DNA from: Comamonas terrigena NBRC 13299
GTDB lineage: Bacteria > Pseudomonadota > Gammaproteobacteria > Burkholderiales > Burkholderiaceae_C
Reading direction: 5' to 3'
DNA: 64,000 bases
NCBI RefSeq assembly: GCF_006740045.1
Contig: NZ_AP019749.1
Location: 515,001-579,000 of the forward strand
Part shown: piece after piece, positions 53,751-61,765 of the stretch
How the letters are laid out: each line of letters starts with the position of its first letter
Position numbering within the stretch: the first letter of the stretch is position 1
The notes under the pieces: generated by a model
What the model was told of the DNA's origin: nothing
The model's database searches: none
Seen by the model: the letters and a program-made list of their open reading frames with translations, nothing else
Position numbers and translations under genes: made by a program

Positions 53751-54929
53751 TCAGTGGCCCACCACGGCCACGGGCATGGCGCCGGCCGTGGATGGCAGAC
53801 GCTGGCTCCAGCCCACCAGGAGCAGTCCCACCACGGTGAGCGCGGCCGCAGACCAGCCCAGGGACAGCAGGCCGATGCCCGACAGCACCAGGCCGCCCAC
53901 CCAGGCGCCCAGGGCATTGCCCAGGTTGAAGGCGGCAATGTTTAGGCTGGACGCCAGGTTGGCACCTTGCGCGCCGGCCTGCTGCAGCACGCGCATCTGC
54001 ATGGGGGCCACGGTGGCAAAGGCCACCGTACCCAGCAGCACCACATAAACCATGGCCACGGCGCTGTGGCCAAAGGCCCAGCGGCCGGCGGCCAGCACCA
54101 CGGCCAGCGTGGCAATGCTCAGCACCAGGGCGCGCATCACGCCGCGGTCGGCCAGCTTGCCGCCCAGCAGGTTGCCGGCGGCCAGACCGGCTCCAAACAG
54201 CAGCAGCGTCAGTGCCACCAGGCTGCCGTCCATGTGGGTGATCTGCGTGAGCAGCGGCTCGATATAGGTGTAGAGCGCAAACACACCGGCAAAGCCGAAC
54301 ACGGTGATGCCCAGACCCAGCCAGACCTGGGGATTGCGCAGCACGGCCAGTTCCTGTTGCAGCGGTGGCACGACAGGGCGGCCTTGGTCACGCGGCACGA
54401 ACGCCACCAGAATGGCGAAAGCCACCACGCCAATTGCGGCCACGGCGGCGAAGGCCATGCGCCAGCCAAAGTGCTGGCCGATCCAGGCGCCGGCAGGCAC
54501 CCCCAGCAGGGTAGCCAATGTCAGGCCCGAGAACATCAGCGCAATGGCCGAGGCCTTTTTTTCCGCTGGCACCAGGCCGGTGGCCACCACGGCGCCCACG
54601 CCAAAGAAGGTGCCATGGGTCAGCGAGGTCAGCACGCGCGCAGCCATCAGCGACAGGTAGTTGGGGGCGATGACGGCGGCCAGGTTGCCGGCGATGAAGA
54701 TCAGCATCAGCCCCAGCAGCAGGCGTTTGCGCGGCCAGTGGCGGGTCAGCAGGGTGAGCACCGGGGCGCCCACCGCCACGCCCACGGCGTAGCCCGAGAT
54801 CAGGGTGCCGGCCCTGGGGATGCTGATGCCCAGGTCGCTGCTGACCTGGGTGAGCAGACCCATGATGATGAATTCCGTGGTGCCAATGCCAAAGGCACCG
54901 GCGGCCAGGGCCAGAAGAGAGAGCGGCAT
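53751..54929 (-). CDS. MFS efflux transporter (AraJ/YdhP-like)
   Basis: This 392-aa twelve-helix major facilitator is of the sugar-efflux/AraJ-like group. It begins MPLSLLALAAGAFGIGTTEFIIMGLL, a hallmark of this group, with a motif-A loop HWPRKRLLLGLML and FGVGAVVATGLVPAEKKASAIALMF. An ATG at 54950 is an alternative start that adds seven residues. It is divergent from a LysR regulator, which probably controls it. The substrate is unknown. A 200-nt gap with a GC-rich inverted repeat (53559-53589) separates it from uvrA. Confidence 0.9.
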   Translation of the reverse strand: MPLSLLALAAGAFGIGTTEFIIMGLLTQVSSDLGISIPRAGTLISGYAVGVAVGAPVLTLLTRHWPRKRLLLGLMLIFIAGNLAAVIAPNYLSLMAARVLTSLTHGTFFGVGAVVATGLVPAEKKASAIALMFSGLTLATLLGVPAGAWIGQHFGWRMAFAAVAAIGVVAFAILVAFVPRDQGRPVVPPLQQELAVLRNPQVWLGLGITVFGFAGVFALYTYIEPLLTQITHMDGSLVALTLLLFGAGLAAGNLLGGKLADRGVMRALVLSIATLAVVLAAGRWAFGHSAVAMVYVVLLGTVAFATVAPMQMRVLQQAGAQGANLASSLNIAAFNLGNALGAWVGGLVLSGIGLLSLGWSAAALTVVGLLLVGWSQRLPSTAGAMPVAVVGH

Positions 54930-54999
54930 GGAAATTGTCCTGTGAAACATGGAAAACGGTAGGGGGGTGACTGTGCGCGTTGTCGCTTCCTTTGTGTAG

Positions 55000-55038
55000 G
55001 TGGAATAATGGAAATGCATTTGTGCCTGTGTGGAATAA
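55000..55038. promoter_or_regulatory. Candidate LysR operator between divergent genes
   Basis: GTGGAATAA-type words occur twice (about 55000-55008 and 55030-55038) on either side of the perfect palindrome AAATGCATTT at 55012-55021. This symmetric AT-rich patch lies between the MFS gene and the LysR gene, where a LysR-type regulator usually binds. Confidence 0.4.
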
Positions 55039-55059
55039 ATAACCCCGCGATTGCCTGCC

Positions 55060-56031
55060 ATGCCTGATACCGCCCGTTTGTCGCCGCTGGTTGCTCCTGG
55101 CAGCGAGGTCAACCGTTCCGGCGAGCTGGAAGTGCTGGTGCTGGTGGCCGAGCAGGGCAGCCTGTCGGCCGCGGCGCGCTTGCTGGGGGTGTCGCCTTCG
55201 GCGGTCAGCAAGACCATGTCGCGGCTGGAGGCCCGGCTGGGGGTGCAGCTGCTGCAGCGCAGTACCCGGCGTGTCCAGCTGACGGCGGAGGGGGCGCAAC
55301 TGGTGGAGCGCGGCAAGCGCCTGCTGGCCGATCTGAACGAGCTGGAAGCCGCCGTGGCCGCCCGCAGTGCCCCCCAGGGGGTGGTGCGCATCAGCGCCAG
55401 CTCCGCAACCGGCCAGCGCCTGCTGGTGCCGCTGGTGGCGCCGTTGCTGGAGGCGCACCCCGGCATTCGCCTGGAACTGCTCTTCACCGACCAGGTGGTG
55501 GACCTGGTGGAAGACAGCATCGACATTGCGATCCGCTGGGGCCAGCTGCCTCCTTCCGACATGGTGGCGCGGCGTCTGGGCGCCACGCTGCAGGTAATTG
55601 TCGGGGCGCCGGACTATCTGGCACGCCATGGCGTGCCGCTCCACCCGGATGAACTGTCTGCCCACCGGCGACTGGGCTGGACCTACCAGCGTGCCGTTCC
55701 GCACTGGCCGTTCCTGGTGGACGGCCGGCGGGTGGCGGTGGAGATCGGGGATGTGCTGCGGGTGAACGACGGCGATGTGCTGCGCAGCCTGGCGGTGCAA
55801 GGCGCCGGGCTGGCACGGCTGTCCCTGTTCCATGCCTGGGAGGATCTGCAGGCCGGCCACCTGCAGGTGGTGCTGGAAGACTTCAACACCGGCGATCTGG
55901 AACCCATCCATGCGGTCTACCCTGGCAAGCCGGACCGCCTGCCGCCGCGCACGCGAGCGGTGCTGGATTTTCTGCAGGCCCGGGTGGAGCTGCGCCACGC
56001 GGCGCAGCTGCCGCCGCCCTGGCGGGCGTAA
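55060..56031 (+). CDS. LysR-family transcriptional regulator
   Basis: This 323-aa LysR regulator has an N-terminal winged HTH (about 18-80) with VAEQGSLSAAARLLGVSPSAVSKTMSRLE, then a periplasmic-binding-like effector domain (about 92-300) starting GVVRISASSATGQRLL. The start was taken at the ATG of MPDTARLSP; a TTG nine bases upstream is possible. It is divergent from the MFS exporter and likely regulates it. The effector is unknown. Confidence 0.9.
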   Translation: MPDTARLSPLVAPGSEVNRSGELEVLVLVAEQGSLSAAARLLGVSPSAVSKTMSRLEARLGVQLLQRSTRRVQLTAEGAQLVERGKRLLADLNELEAAVAARSAPQGVVRISASSATGQRLLVPLVAPLLEAHPGIRLELLFTDQVVDLVEDSIDIAIRWGQLPPSDMVARRLGATLQVIVGAPDYLARHGVPLHPDELSAHRRLGWTYQRAVPHWPFLVDGRRVAVEIGDVLRVNDGDVLRSLAVQGAGLARLSLFHAWEDLQAGHLQVVLEDFNTGDLEPIHAVYPGKPDRLPPRTRAVLDFLQARVELRHAAQLPPPWRA

Positions 56032-56092
56032 ACCGTTTTGCAGCACCTGCGGCGCATGCACGCGGGCTGTCCAGGCGACAATCCCGCCCACC

Positions 56093-56452
56093 ATGACCGC
56101 CCCTGAACAGCGCACCATCTACCTGCAGCCTGCCGCACCGCCCAAGCCGGCCATGGGTGCAGCGTGCAATGGCTGTGGATTGTGCTGTCTGGCCGAGCCC
56201 TGTCCGCTGGGCATCTGGGTGTCACGCCGCCGCACCGGGGCCTGCAAGGCCCTGCAGTGGGACGAAGCGGGGCAGCACTACCGCTGCGGCATGGTGAGCG
56301 ATCCGGGCGCGGTGCTGGGCTGGCAGCAGCCCTGGGCCGTGCGCCTGGTGGCCCGGCTGGCGCAGCGCTGGATTGCGGCGGGCGCGGGCTGTGACGCCGA
56401 TTGGGAAGCGCAGAAGGCACAGGAGACGCAAGAGGCGCCGCCGCGCCGGTAA
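56093..56452 (+). CDS. Small cysteine-cluster protein
   Basis: This 119-aa protein has a CNGCGLCCLAEPCPLG cluster near residues 25-40 and further cysteines in GACKALQW and YRCGM, resembling the CxxCxxCC proteins (YkgJ-like) that may bind zinc or iron. The C-terminus is helical and rich in Gln/Glu/Ala. The function is unknown. It starts 61 nt after the LysR gene and converges on the phasin-like gene with a 5-nt gap. Confidence 0.7.
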   Translation: MTAPEQRTIYLQPAAPPKPAMGAACNGCGLCCLAEPCPLGIWVSRRRTGACKALQWDEAGQHYRCGMVSDPGAVLGWQQPWAVRLVARLAQRWIAAGAGCDADWEAQKAQETQEAPPRR

Positions 56453-56457
56453 CGTGC

Positions 56458-56895
56458 TCAGCTGCGCTTGCGCGGCTTGCCCACCAGGGGCGTGCGAGCC
56501 AGTCGCCGGGCGTTGCTGCTGGCTTTGCGTTCAATGGGCGTCAGCGCGGCATTCACCACCTTGGCAACCGGTGCGCTGCTGCGCTCGGTCAGCTTCCACA
56601 TCGCCCAGGGCGAGCCACCCAGCATGCCCCCGGACAGCGCTGTCTGCCAGGTGGACCAGGCCATGCTCCACGGGCCTTGCAGCATGGCATTCCAGGCGGC
56701 CCACCATGACTGGGCAAACGCCATCTGCTTCTCCAGCACCATGCCGGCAAACTCTTTCTGGTCCCGCGCACTGGGCACCGGCCCGGCCAGGGCCATGCGC
56801 GCCAGGCGGTGCGCCACCACCTGGGGAGCAGCAATGCCCAGATCGAGGACTTTTTGTTGCGCCTGGACGGTGGCGCGGCGAGAAGCGGATGCCAT
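56458..56895 (-). CDS. Phasin-like helical protein
   Basis: This 145-aa protein is predicted all-helical, with EFAGMVLEKQMAFAQSWWAAWNAM in the middle and a basic C-terminus (RKASSNARRLARTPLVGKPRKRS). The pattern recalls phasins and polyhydroxyalkanoate granule-associated proteins, but similarity is weak and the assignment is tentative. The start is decided by a perfect AGGAGG ribosome site (56904-56909) six bases before ATG 56895; an upstream GTG lies inside that site. Confidence 0.55.
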   Translation of the reverse strand: MASASRRATVQAQQKVLDLGIAAPQVVAHRLARMALAGPVPSARDQKEFAGMVLEKQMAFAQSWWAAWNAMLQGPWSMAWSTWQTALSGGMLGGSPWAMWKLTERSSAPVAKVVNAALTPIERKASSNARRLARTPLVGKPRKRS

Positions 56896-57202
56896 GGGAA
56901 TCACCTCCTGAAACTAGCCTAGCACGCAGCGGCGGAGCTGCCGTGCATGGCCGTGGGGAATGTCGGGAATGGGGGCTGCACGGGAATGCGCAGGCACAGA
57001 GAGAACAGCGAGCACCCTGCCCACCATAAAGCGGGCGCCGCCGCCGCGGGTTGACGCCTAGGCGACGCCTTCTAGGGGATTGCCCGCAATGGCGGCACAC
57101 TGGCGCAGTTCTACATTTGAAATGTCATTTCTTAATAAGAAAAATGACATTGCCGCCATCCGCAGGGACAGCGGCCGGCCACCCGATACGAGAGACAGAG
57201 AC
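56896..57202. other. 307-nt gap upstream of the Bug receptor gene
   Basis: No gene is supported in this region. It contains the ribosome site of the phasin-like gene at its left end and a strong AT-rich inverted repeat at 57121-57151. The latter lies about 50-80 nt before the Bug receptor ATG and probably overlaps its promoter. Confidence 0.6.
57121..57151. promoter_or_regulatory. AT-rich inverted repeat upstream of the Bug receptor
   Basis: AATGTCATTT and AAATGACATT form a perfect 10-bp inverted repeat with a short AT-rich centre (an alternative inner pairing TTTCTTA/TAAGAAA is also perfect). It is unusually AT-rich for the genome and could be an operator. Confidence 0.5.
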
Positions 57203-58180
57203 ATGGCATTCACTTTCCGCACGCTCACCTTGGGCGCAATCGCTGCCGCAGCCGCCTGCAGCACCGGCTTGGCACTGGCGCAAGACCCGGCCCAGTGGCC
57301 CACCAAGCCCATCAAGCTGACCGTGCCCTACACACCGGGTGGATCGACCGACATCGTCAGCCGCACGGTGTTCGATGCCGTCAGCAAGAAACTGGGCCAG
57401 CCCGTGATCGTGGAAAACCGCCCAGGTGCCAACAGCACCATCGGGGTGACGCAGCTGGCCCGCGCCCCCGCAGACGGCTACAGTTTTGTGAGCGTGCTGG
57501 CCGCTTACACGGTGAACATGTCGCTGTACAAAAAGCTGCCTTACAAGCCCACAGACTTCGTCGCCGTGAGCCACATGGCCGATCTGCCGATGTTCCTGTT
57601 TGCCGCCAACAAGCTGCCGGTGAAGAGCGCCAAGGAGCTGGCCGAGTATGGCAAGACCCACCCGCTGAACTACGCCTCCAGCGGCACCGGCGCCAGCGCC
57701 CACATGATCGGCGCGCGCTTCACCCAGGAAAACGGCCTGAACGCCCAGCATGTGCCCTACAACGGCAGCGCCCCGATTCTGTCCGACCTGATTAGCGGTC
57801 AGGTGGATGTGCTGTTTGACCCTGCGCTGGTGCCCATGCCGCATGCCAAGAGCGGCAAGATCAAGGTGCTGGCCGTGGCGTCCAAGCAGCGCTGGCCCGG
57901 TGAGCCGAATGTGCCCACGATGGAGGAGTCGGGCTTTCCCGGCTTTGTGATGAATTCCTGGGTGGGCCTGCTGGCCCCCAAGGGCACGCCCCAGCCCATC
58001 GTCGACAAGCTGTCCAGGACCATCGCCGATGCCGTGCAGTCGCCCGAGGTGAAGAACAAGCTGGAGCAACTGGGCTTTGGCGCCGTCGGCAGCACGCCCG
58101 CGCAGTTCCAGGCCCTGATCGACAAGGATACGGCCATGTACAAGAAGGTGATCGAGACCGCCAAGGTCAGCATCGATTGA
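57203..58180 (+). CDS. Tripartite tricarboxylate transporter (Bug/TctC) substrate-binding protein
   Basis: This 325-aa periplasmic receptor has a signal peptide (MAFTFRTLTLGAIAAAAACSTGLALA, residues 1-26) and the Bug fold. WPTKPIKLTVPYTPGGSTDIVSR near 32-54 holds the ligand-contacting loop, IVENRPGANSTIGVT is near 73-87 and ADGYSFVSVL follows. Such receptors bind carboxylates or amino acids. No TctA/TctB membrane genes lie nearby, so it is an orphan receptor, common in Burkholderiales. The start is preceded by GAGAGACAGAG. A terminator follows. Confidence 0.92.
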   Translation: MAFTFRTLTLGAIAAAAACSTGLALAQDPAQWPTKPIKLTVPYTPGGSTDIVSRTVFDAVSKKLGQPVIVENRPGANSTIGVTQLARAPADGYSFVSVLAAYTVNMSLYKKLPYKPTDFVAVSHMADLPMFLFAANKLPVKSAKELAEYGKTHPLNYASSGTGASAHMIGARFTQENGLNAQHVPYNGSAPILSDLISGQVDVLFDPALVPMPHAKSGKIKVLAVASKQRWPGEPNVPTMEESGFPGFVMNSWVGLLAPKGTPQPIVDKLSRTIADAVQSPEVKNKLEQLGFGAVGSTPAQFQALIDKDTAMYKKVIETAKVSID

Positions 58181-58243
58181 CGCTGGAAGCACAGCACTGA
58201 ACCGGGGCATCCTCCGGACGGTACAAGGCCGGAGCGCCGCAAC

Positions 58244-58277
58244 AAAAAAGCCCGCAGACCTGGTGCCGCGGGCTTTT
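58244..58277. terminator. Hairpin terminator between Bug receptor and HAD-IIB genes
   Basis: AAAAGCCCGC and GCGGGCTTTT form a perfect 10-bp stem with a 12-nt loop and A/T runs on both sides, allowing use by both convergent genes. Confidence 0.88.
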
Positions 58278-58342
58278 CTGTTGGAAGTCACTGAGACGGC
58301 GCCGGAGGGCTGTGCCGGCCGCTCTTCCCGCACCAGCGCTGT

Positions 58343-59137
58343 CTATGCCGCCAGGATGTGGTCGGCCAGCTGCACAAAACCGTCGCCGCGCTCGGCAGCG
58401 GTCACATAGCGCGGCAGGTGGTGCAGCTGCGGCACGAAGCGCGCGATATTGGCCACGCCCACGGACAGCGGAACGTTCTGGAACATCAGCTGGTCGTTGG
58501 TGGAGTCGCCGATGTAGATCCACTGGCCCAGCGTGGCGTCCAGATCGATGTCGAACAGCTCGCGCACGATCCAGCGCGCACCTTCCAGCTTGTTGTGTGC
58601 GCCGAACCAGCCATTGATGTGGATGGAGCTGACGGTGGCGTTCATGCCGGCCGCCTTCATGATCTGCACGCACTGGTCGATCTGCGCCTGCGGCATATGG
58701 GTGAACTCGCTGTGGTCCACGGCGATATCGCATTCACGGCCCATGGAATCGGTGGCACGGCTGGCACCGGGCACCGTGGACTCGATCTGGCTCAGCACTT
58801 CCTGCATGCGCGCAAAGTTGTGGGCCCGGCTGTCTTCGTCCTGCTGGTAGAGCTTGTCCAGCCCGCCCTGGCCGTTGCGGCGCAGCGCCACGGCACCGTT
58901 CTCGGCCACGATGGCATCCACCGGCCAGGCCGATGCAAATGGCACGCTCCAGCCCACGGGGCGGCCGGTGATGGGCACCACCTTCAGGCCGGCAGCCTTG
59001 AGGCGGGCGATGGCCGCCACCACATGGGCAGGCACCACGCCCTCGGTGGTCAGGGTGTCATCGATATCGGTCAGCACGCCCAGCACGTTCGCGGGAACCG
59101 GCAGTGCAGACAAGGGTTGCAGAAATTCTTGGCTCAC
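58343..59137 (-). CDS. HAD-IIB phosphatase (mannosyl-3-phosphoglycerate/sucrose phosphatase-like)
   Basis: This 264-aa HAD hydrolase has motif I LTDIDDTLTT near 22-31, motif II in VVPITGRPVGW and motif III in YIGDSTNDQLMF near 216. The C2 cap is of type IIB, as in mannosyl-3-phosphoglycerate and sucrose phosphatases; the substrate is unknown. The start is taken at a GTG (MSQEFLQPL); an ATG start would require reading far into prfC. A 31-nt hairpin lies between prfC and this start. Confidence 0.82.
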   Translation of the reverse strand: MSQEFLQPLSALPVPANVLGVLTDIDDTLTTEGVVPAHVVAAIARLKAAGLKVVPITGRPVGWSVPFASAWPVDAIVAENGAVALRRNGQGGLDKLYQQDEDSRAHNFARMQEVLSQIESTVPGASRATDSMGRECDIAVDHSEFTHMPQAQIDQCVQIMKAAGMNATVSSIHINGWFGAHNKLEGARWIVRELFDIDLDATLGQWIYIGDSTNDQLMFQNVPLSVGVANIARFVPQLHHLPRYVTAAERGDGFVQLADHILAA

Positions 59138-59155
59138 AGTTCTATCCAAATAAGC

Positions 59156-59186
59156 CAGCCCGCATCTGCCTGGCAGATGCGGGCTG
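59156..59186 (-). terminator. Perfect 15-bp hairpin after prfC
   Basis: CAGCCCGCATCTGCC and its exact complement lie back to back around a single T. The element is 22 nt beyond the prfC stop and 19 nt before the HAD-IIB start, followed on the minus strand by GGCTTATTT. It looks like an intrinsic terminator or attenuating hairpin with a weak T-tract. Confidence 0.55.
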
Positions 59187-59207
59187 TGTAGCGCATACCA
59201 GCGGCGG

Positions 59208-60836
59208 TCAGTGCGCGGATCCCAGGGCCAGGCCCGCATGCTCGCGCAAGGGGTGGAAGTGGATCTTGGGGAAGCGCTCCTGCGCCAGGCGCACGTCATA
59301 CGGGCTGGTGCACAGATAGGCCAACGTGTCGGCGGCATCGTGCGCCAGGCGCAGGGGGTAGGCGTTTTCAAACTCGCGCAGCTCGGCAGGGGAGTCGGCC
59401 GTGATCCAGCGGGCGCCGGTGTACTGGCAGCCTTCCAGGCGCACGTCGCAGTCGTATTCGGTCTTCAGACGGTGCTGCACCACTTCAAACTGCAGCTGAC
59501 CCACCGCGCCCAGCAGCATGTTGCCGCCCACATCGGGCTTGAACACCTGGATGGCGCCTTCTTCGCCCAGCTGCATCAGACCTTGCTGCAGCTGCTTGGT
59601 GCGCAGCGGGTTCTTCAGCACCACGGTCATGAACATTTCCGGCGCGAAGAACGGCAGGCCGGTGAACTGCAGGCTGGGGCCGTCGGTGATCGAGTCGCCC
59701 AGCTGCACGCCGCCGTGGATGGTGAAGCCGATGATGTCGCCGGCATAGGCCTCATCCACCGCCTCGCGGCGTTGGGACATGAAGGTGACCACGGAGGTGG
59801 GGCGCAGTTCCTTGCCGGTGCGCTGCACCTTCATCTTCATGCCGGGGGTGTACTTGCCGGACGCCACGCGCACGAATGCAATGCGGTCGCGGTGGTTGCT
59901 GTCCATATTGGCCTGCACCTTGAACACCACGCCCGAGAAGCCGCTGTCTTCGGGCTTGACCACGCGCTCTTCGCGGGTGCGGTTCAGCTCGGTGAAGGCA
60001 ATGCGCTGGCCGGGCGGGGGCGACATGTCAACCACGGCGTCCAGCACTTCCATCACACCGAAGTTGTTCACGCCGGAACCGAAGAACACGGGGGTCAGCT
60101 TGCCTGCCAGGAAGGCCTCATGGTCCCATTCGGCCGATGCGCCCACGGCCAGTTCCATGGATTCCAGGGCATCGTCGAAAGCCTTGCCGAAGCGCGCGCG
60201 CAGCTTGTCGCCATCGCTCAGCGGAATGACTTCGAAGTCCTTGGGGCCCCGGTCGCTGCCGGGCGTGAACACCGTCATGCTCTGCGTGCGCAGATTGATG
60301 ATGCCGCCAAAGGACTTGCCCTGGCCCACGGGCCAGGTGATGGGGCAGCAGGGCATGCCCAGTTCGCGCTCGACTTCGTCCATGATGTCCAGCGGATCGC
60401 GCACTTCCCGGTCAAACTTGTTGACGAAGGTGATGATGGGCGTGTGGCGCTGGCGGCAGACTTCGATCAGGCGGCGGGTCTGCGACTCCACGCCGTTGGC
60501 CGCATCGATCACCATCAGTGCCGAGTCCACGGCGGTCAGCACCCGGTAGGTGTCTTCCGAGAAGTCCTTGTGGCCGGGGGTGTCGAGCAGGTTGATCACA
60601 TGGTCGCGGTAGCTCATCTGCATCACCGACGATGCCACCGAGATGCCGCGCTGCTTTTCGATCTCCATCCAGTCGGAGGTGGCGTGGCGCGAGGCCTTGC
60701 GCCCCTTGACGGCACCGGCAATCTGGATCGCACCCGAGAACAGCAGCAGCTTTTCGGTCAGCGTGGTCTTGCCCGCGTCCGGGTGGGAGATGATGGCGAA
60801 CGTACGACGGCGCCGGGTTTCTGAGGCGTATGACAC
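59208..60836 (-). CDS. prfC: Peptide chain release factor 3
   Basis: This 542-aa RF3 is a translational GTPase that recycles RF1/RF2 from the ribosome after termination. G1 is SHPDAGKTTL near 17-26, G2 includes the RGIS switch near 64, G3 is DTPGHKDF near 85-92 and G4 is NKFD near 139. The RF3-specific GVVFKVQANMDSNHRDRIAFVRV segment follows. The start at GTG (VSYASETRRRRTFAI) matches typical RF3 N-termini; the frame upstream to 61004 is not conserved-looking. Length fits the family (about 530-545). Confidence 0.95.
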   Translation of the reverse strand: MSYASETRRRRTFAIISHPDAGKTTLTEKLLLFSGAIQIAGAVKGRKASRHATSDWMEIEKQRGISVASSVMQMSYRDHVINLLDTPGHKDFSEDTYRVLTAVDSALMVIDAANGVESQTRRLIEVCRQRHTPIITFVNKFDREVRDPLDIMDEVERELGMPCCPITWPVGQGKSFGGIINLRTQSMTVFTPGSDRGPKDFEVIPLSDGDKLRARFGKAFDDALESMELAVGASAEWDHEAFLAGKLTPVFFGSGVNNFGVMEVLDAVVDMSPPPGQRIAFTELNRTREERVVKPEDSGFSGVVFKVQANMDSNHRDRIAFVRVASGKYTPGMKMKVQRTGKELRPTSVVTFMSQRREAVDEAYAGDIIGFTIHGGVQLGDSITDGPSLQFTGLPFFAPEMFMTVVLKNPLRTKQLQQGLMQLGEEGAIQVFKPDVGGNMLLGAVGQLQFEVVQHRLKTEYDCDVRLEGCQYTGARWITADSPAELREFENAYPLRLAHDAADTLAYLCTSPYDVRLAQERFPKIHFHPLREHAGLALGSAH

Positions 60837-61049
60837 GGTATTGAGTGCGCGTGAAGGCAGGGCGGGCCGGCCAGGATAGAAGGGCGGCCATTGGTCTGCC
60901 AGCACGGCAGAGGGCCTGAAGCCCGCCATTTTAACTTTGGCCGCAAAGCGCTGCAGGCATGGGGGCAGGCCCTGCCGTGCAGAGAAGATGCGCCTGGGCG
61001 GCACTTATCCTCCATACTGCAGGCCCGATTGCCCTTGCTGGAGATTTCC

Positions 61050-61409
61050 ATGGCCCTGGCCGCGACTGTCGTGACTGCCTTGATTGCGCTGCTGCACCTG
61101 TACATCCTGGTGCTGGAGATGTTTCTGTGGGACAAGCCTGTGGGCCGGCGCGCGTTCGGCATGTCGCTCGAGCAGGCCCAGGCGACCAAGACGCTGGCCG
61201 CCAACCAGGGGCTGTACAACGGCTTTCTGGCCGCAGGGCTGCTGTGGGGTCTGTGGTGGGGCGGCGCCGAAGGCCTGGCGGTGCAGCGTTTCTTTCTGGG
61301 CTGTGTGCTGGTGGCAGGCCTGTATGGTGCTGCCACTGCCAACCGCAAGATCCTGTGGATACAGGCAGTCCCCGCCGCGCTGGCCTTGCTGCTGGGCGGG
61401 TGGCGCTGA
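61050..61409 (+). CDS. DUF1304 membrane protein
   Basis: This 119-aa protein is of the DUF1304 family with four transmembrane helices. Signatures are LIALLHLYILVLEMFLWDKPVGRRAFG (two blocks), NQGLYNGFLAAGLLWG, and AATANRKILWIQAVPAALALLL. The function is unknown. A GCTGGAGAT site precedes the ATG. It is 146 nt from kdpF; the intervening stretch probably contains the kdp promoter. Confidence 0.88.
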   Translation: MALAATVVTALIALLHLYILVLEMFLWDKPVGRRAFGMSLEQAQATKTLAANQGLYNGFLAAGLLWGLWWGGAEGLAVQRFFLGCVLVAGLYGAATANRKILWIQAVPAALALLLGGWR

Positions 61410-61555
61410 CCCGGCTGCGAAGACGGCCGCTGCCTGACGGTCTTGATGCCATCTTGATACCGCAGATGGCAATCTCTACCCGTTCTTGACGGGGACATTT
61501 CTACATTTTCTCCATCGCAACCAGGCTGATTGAACAGCTTGCGGGAGGAAATGAA

Positions 61556-61651
61556 ATGACCATGCACTGGATTGAAGCCCTGGCCGCCGCGGTGGCGTTG
61601 GGGCTGTTTGCCTATTTGGGCTATGCGCTGCTGCGCCCCGAGAAATTCTGA
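61556..61651 (+). CDS. kdpF: Potassium-transporting ATPase small subunit KdpF
   Basis: This is a 31-aa single-helix protein ending LGYALLRPEKF, which matches the KdpF pattern LxGYLVYAL...EAF. KdpF stabilises the KdpABC complex in the inner membrane. GGGAGGAAATGAA precedes the ATG. It is too short for standard gene-finding and is recognised by its position before kdpA and its hydrophobic segment. Confidence 0.85.
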   Translation: MTMHWIEALAAAVALGLFAYLGYALLRPEKF

Positions 61652-61660
61652 GGGGCTGCC

Positions 61661-61753
61661 ATGCACGTGCTGCAAGACCTGATTTTTGTGAGCCTGACGG
61701 TGGTCTGCTTTGTCGGACTGCTGGGGGCAGTGCGCGCTTTGGCGCGCCTCTGA
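61661..61753 (+). CDS. Second 30-aa membrane micro-ORF in the kdp operon
   Basis: This 30-aa open frame, MHVLQDLIFVSLTVVCFVGL... ending VRALARL, is almost entirely one hydrophobic helix with a positively charged tail. It starts 9 nt after the kdpF stop with a GGGGCTGCC leader and ends 12 nt before kdpA, whose ribosome site GAAAGGGGG follows. Tight spacing supports translation, but no family is known to me; it may be a second KdpF-like stabiliser. Confidence 0.55.
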   Translation: MHVLQDLIFVSLTVVCFVGLLGAVRALARL

Positions 61754-61765
61754 AAGGGGGACACC

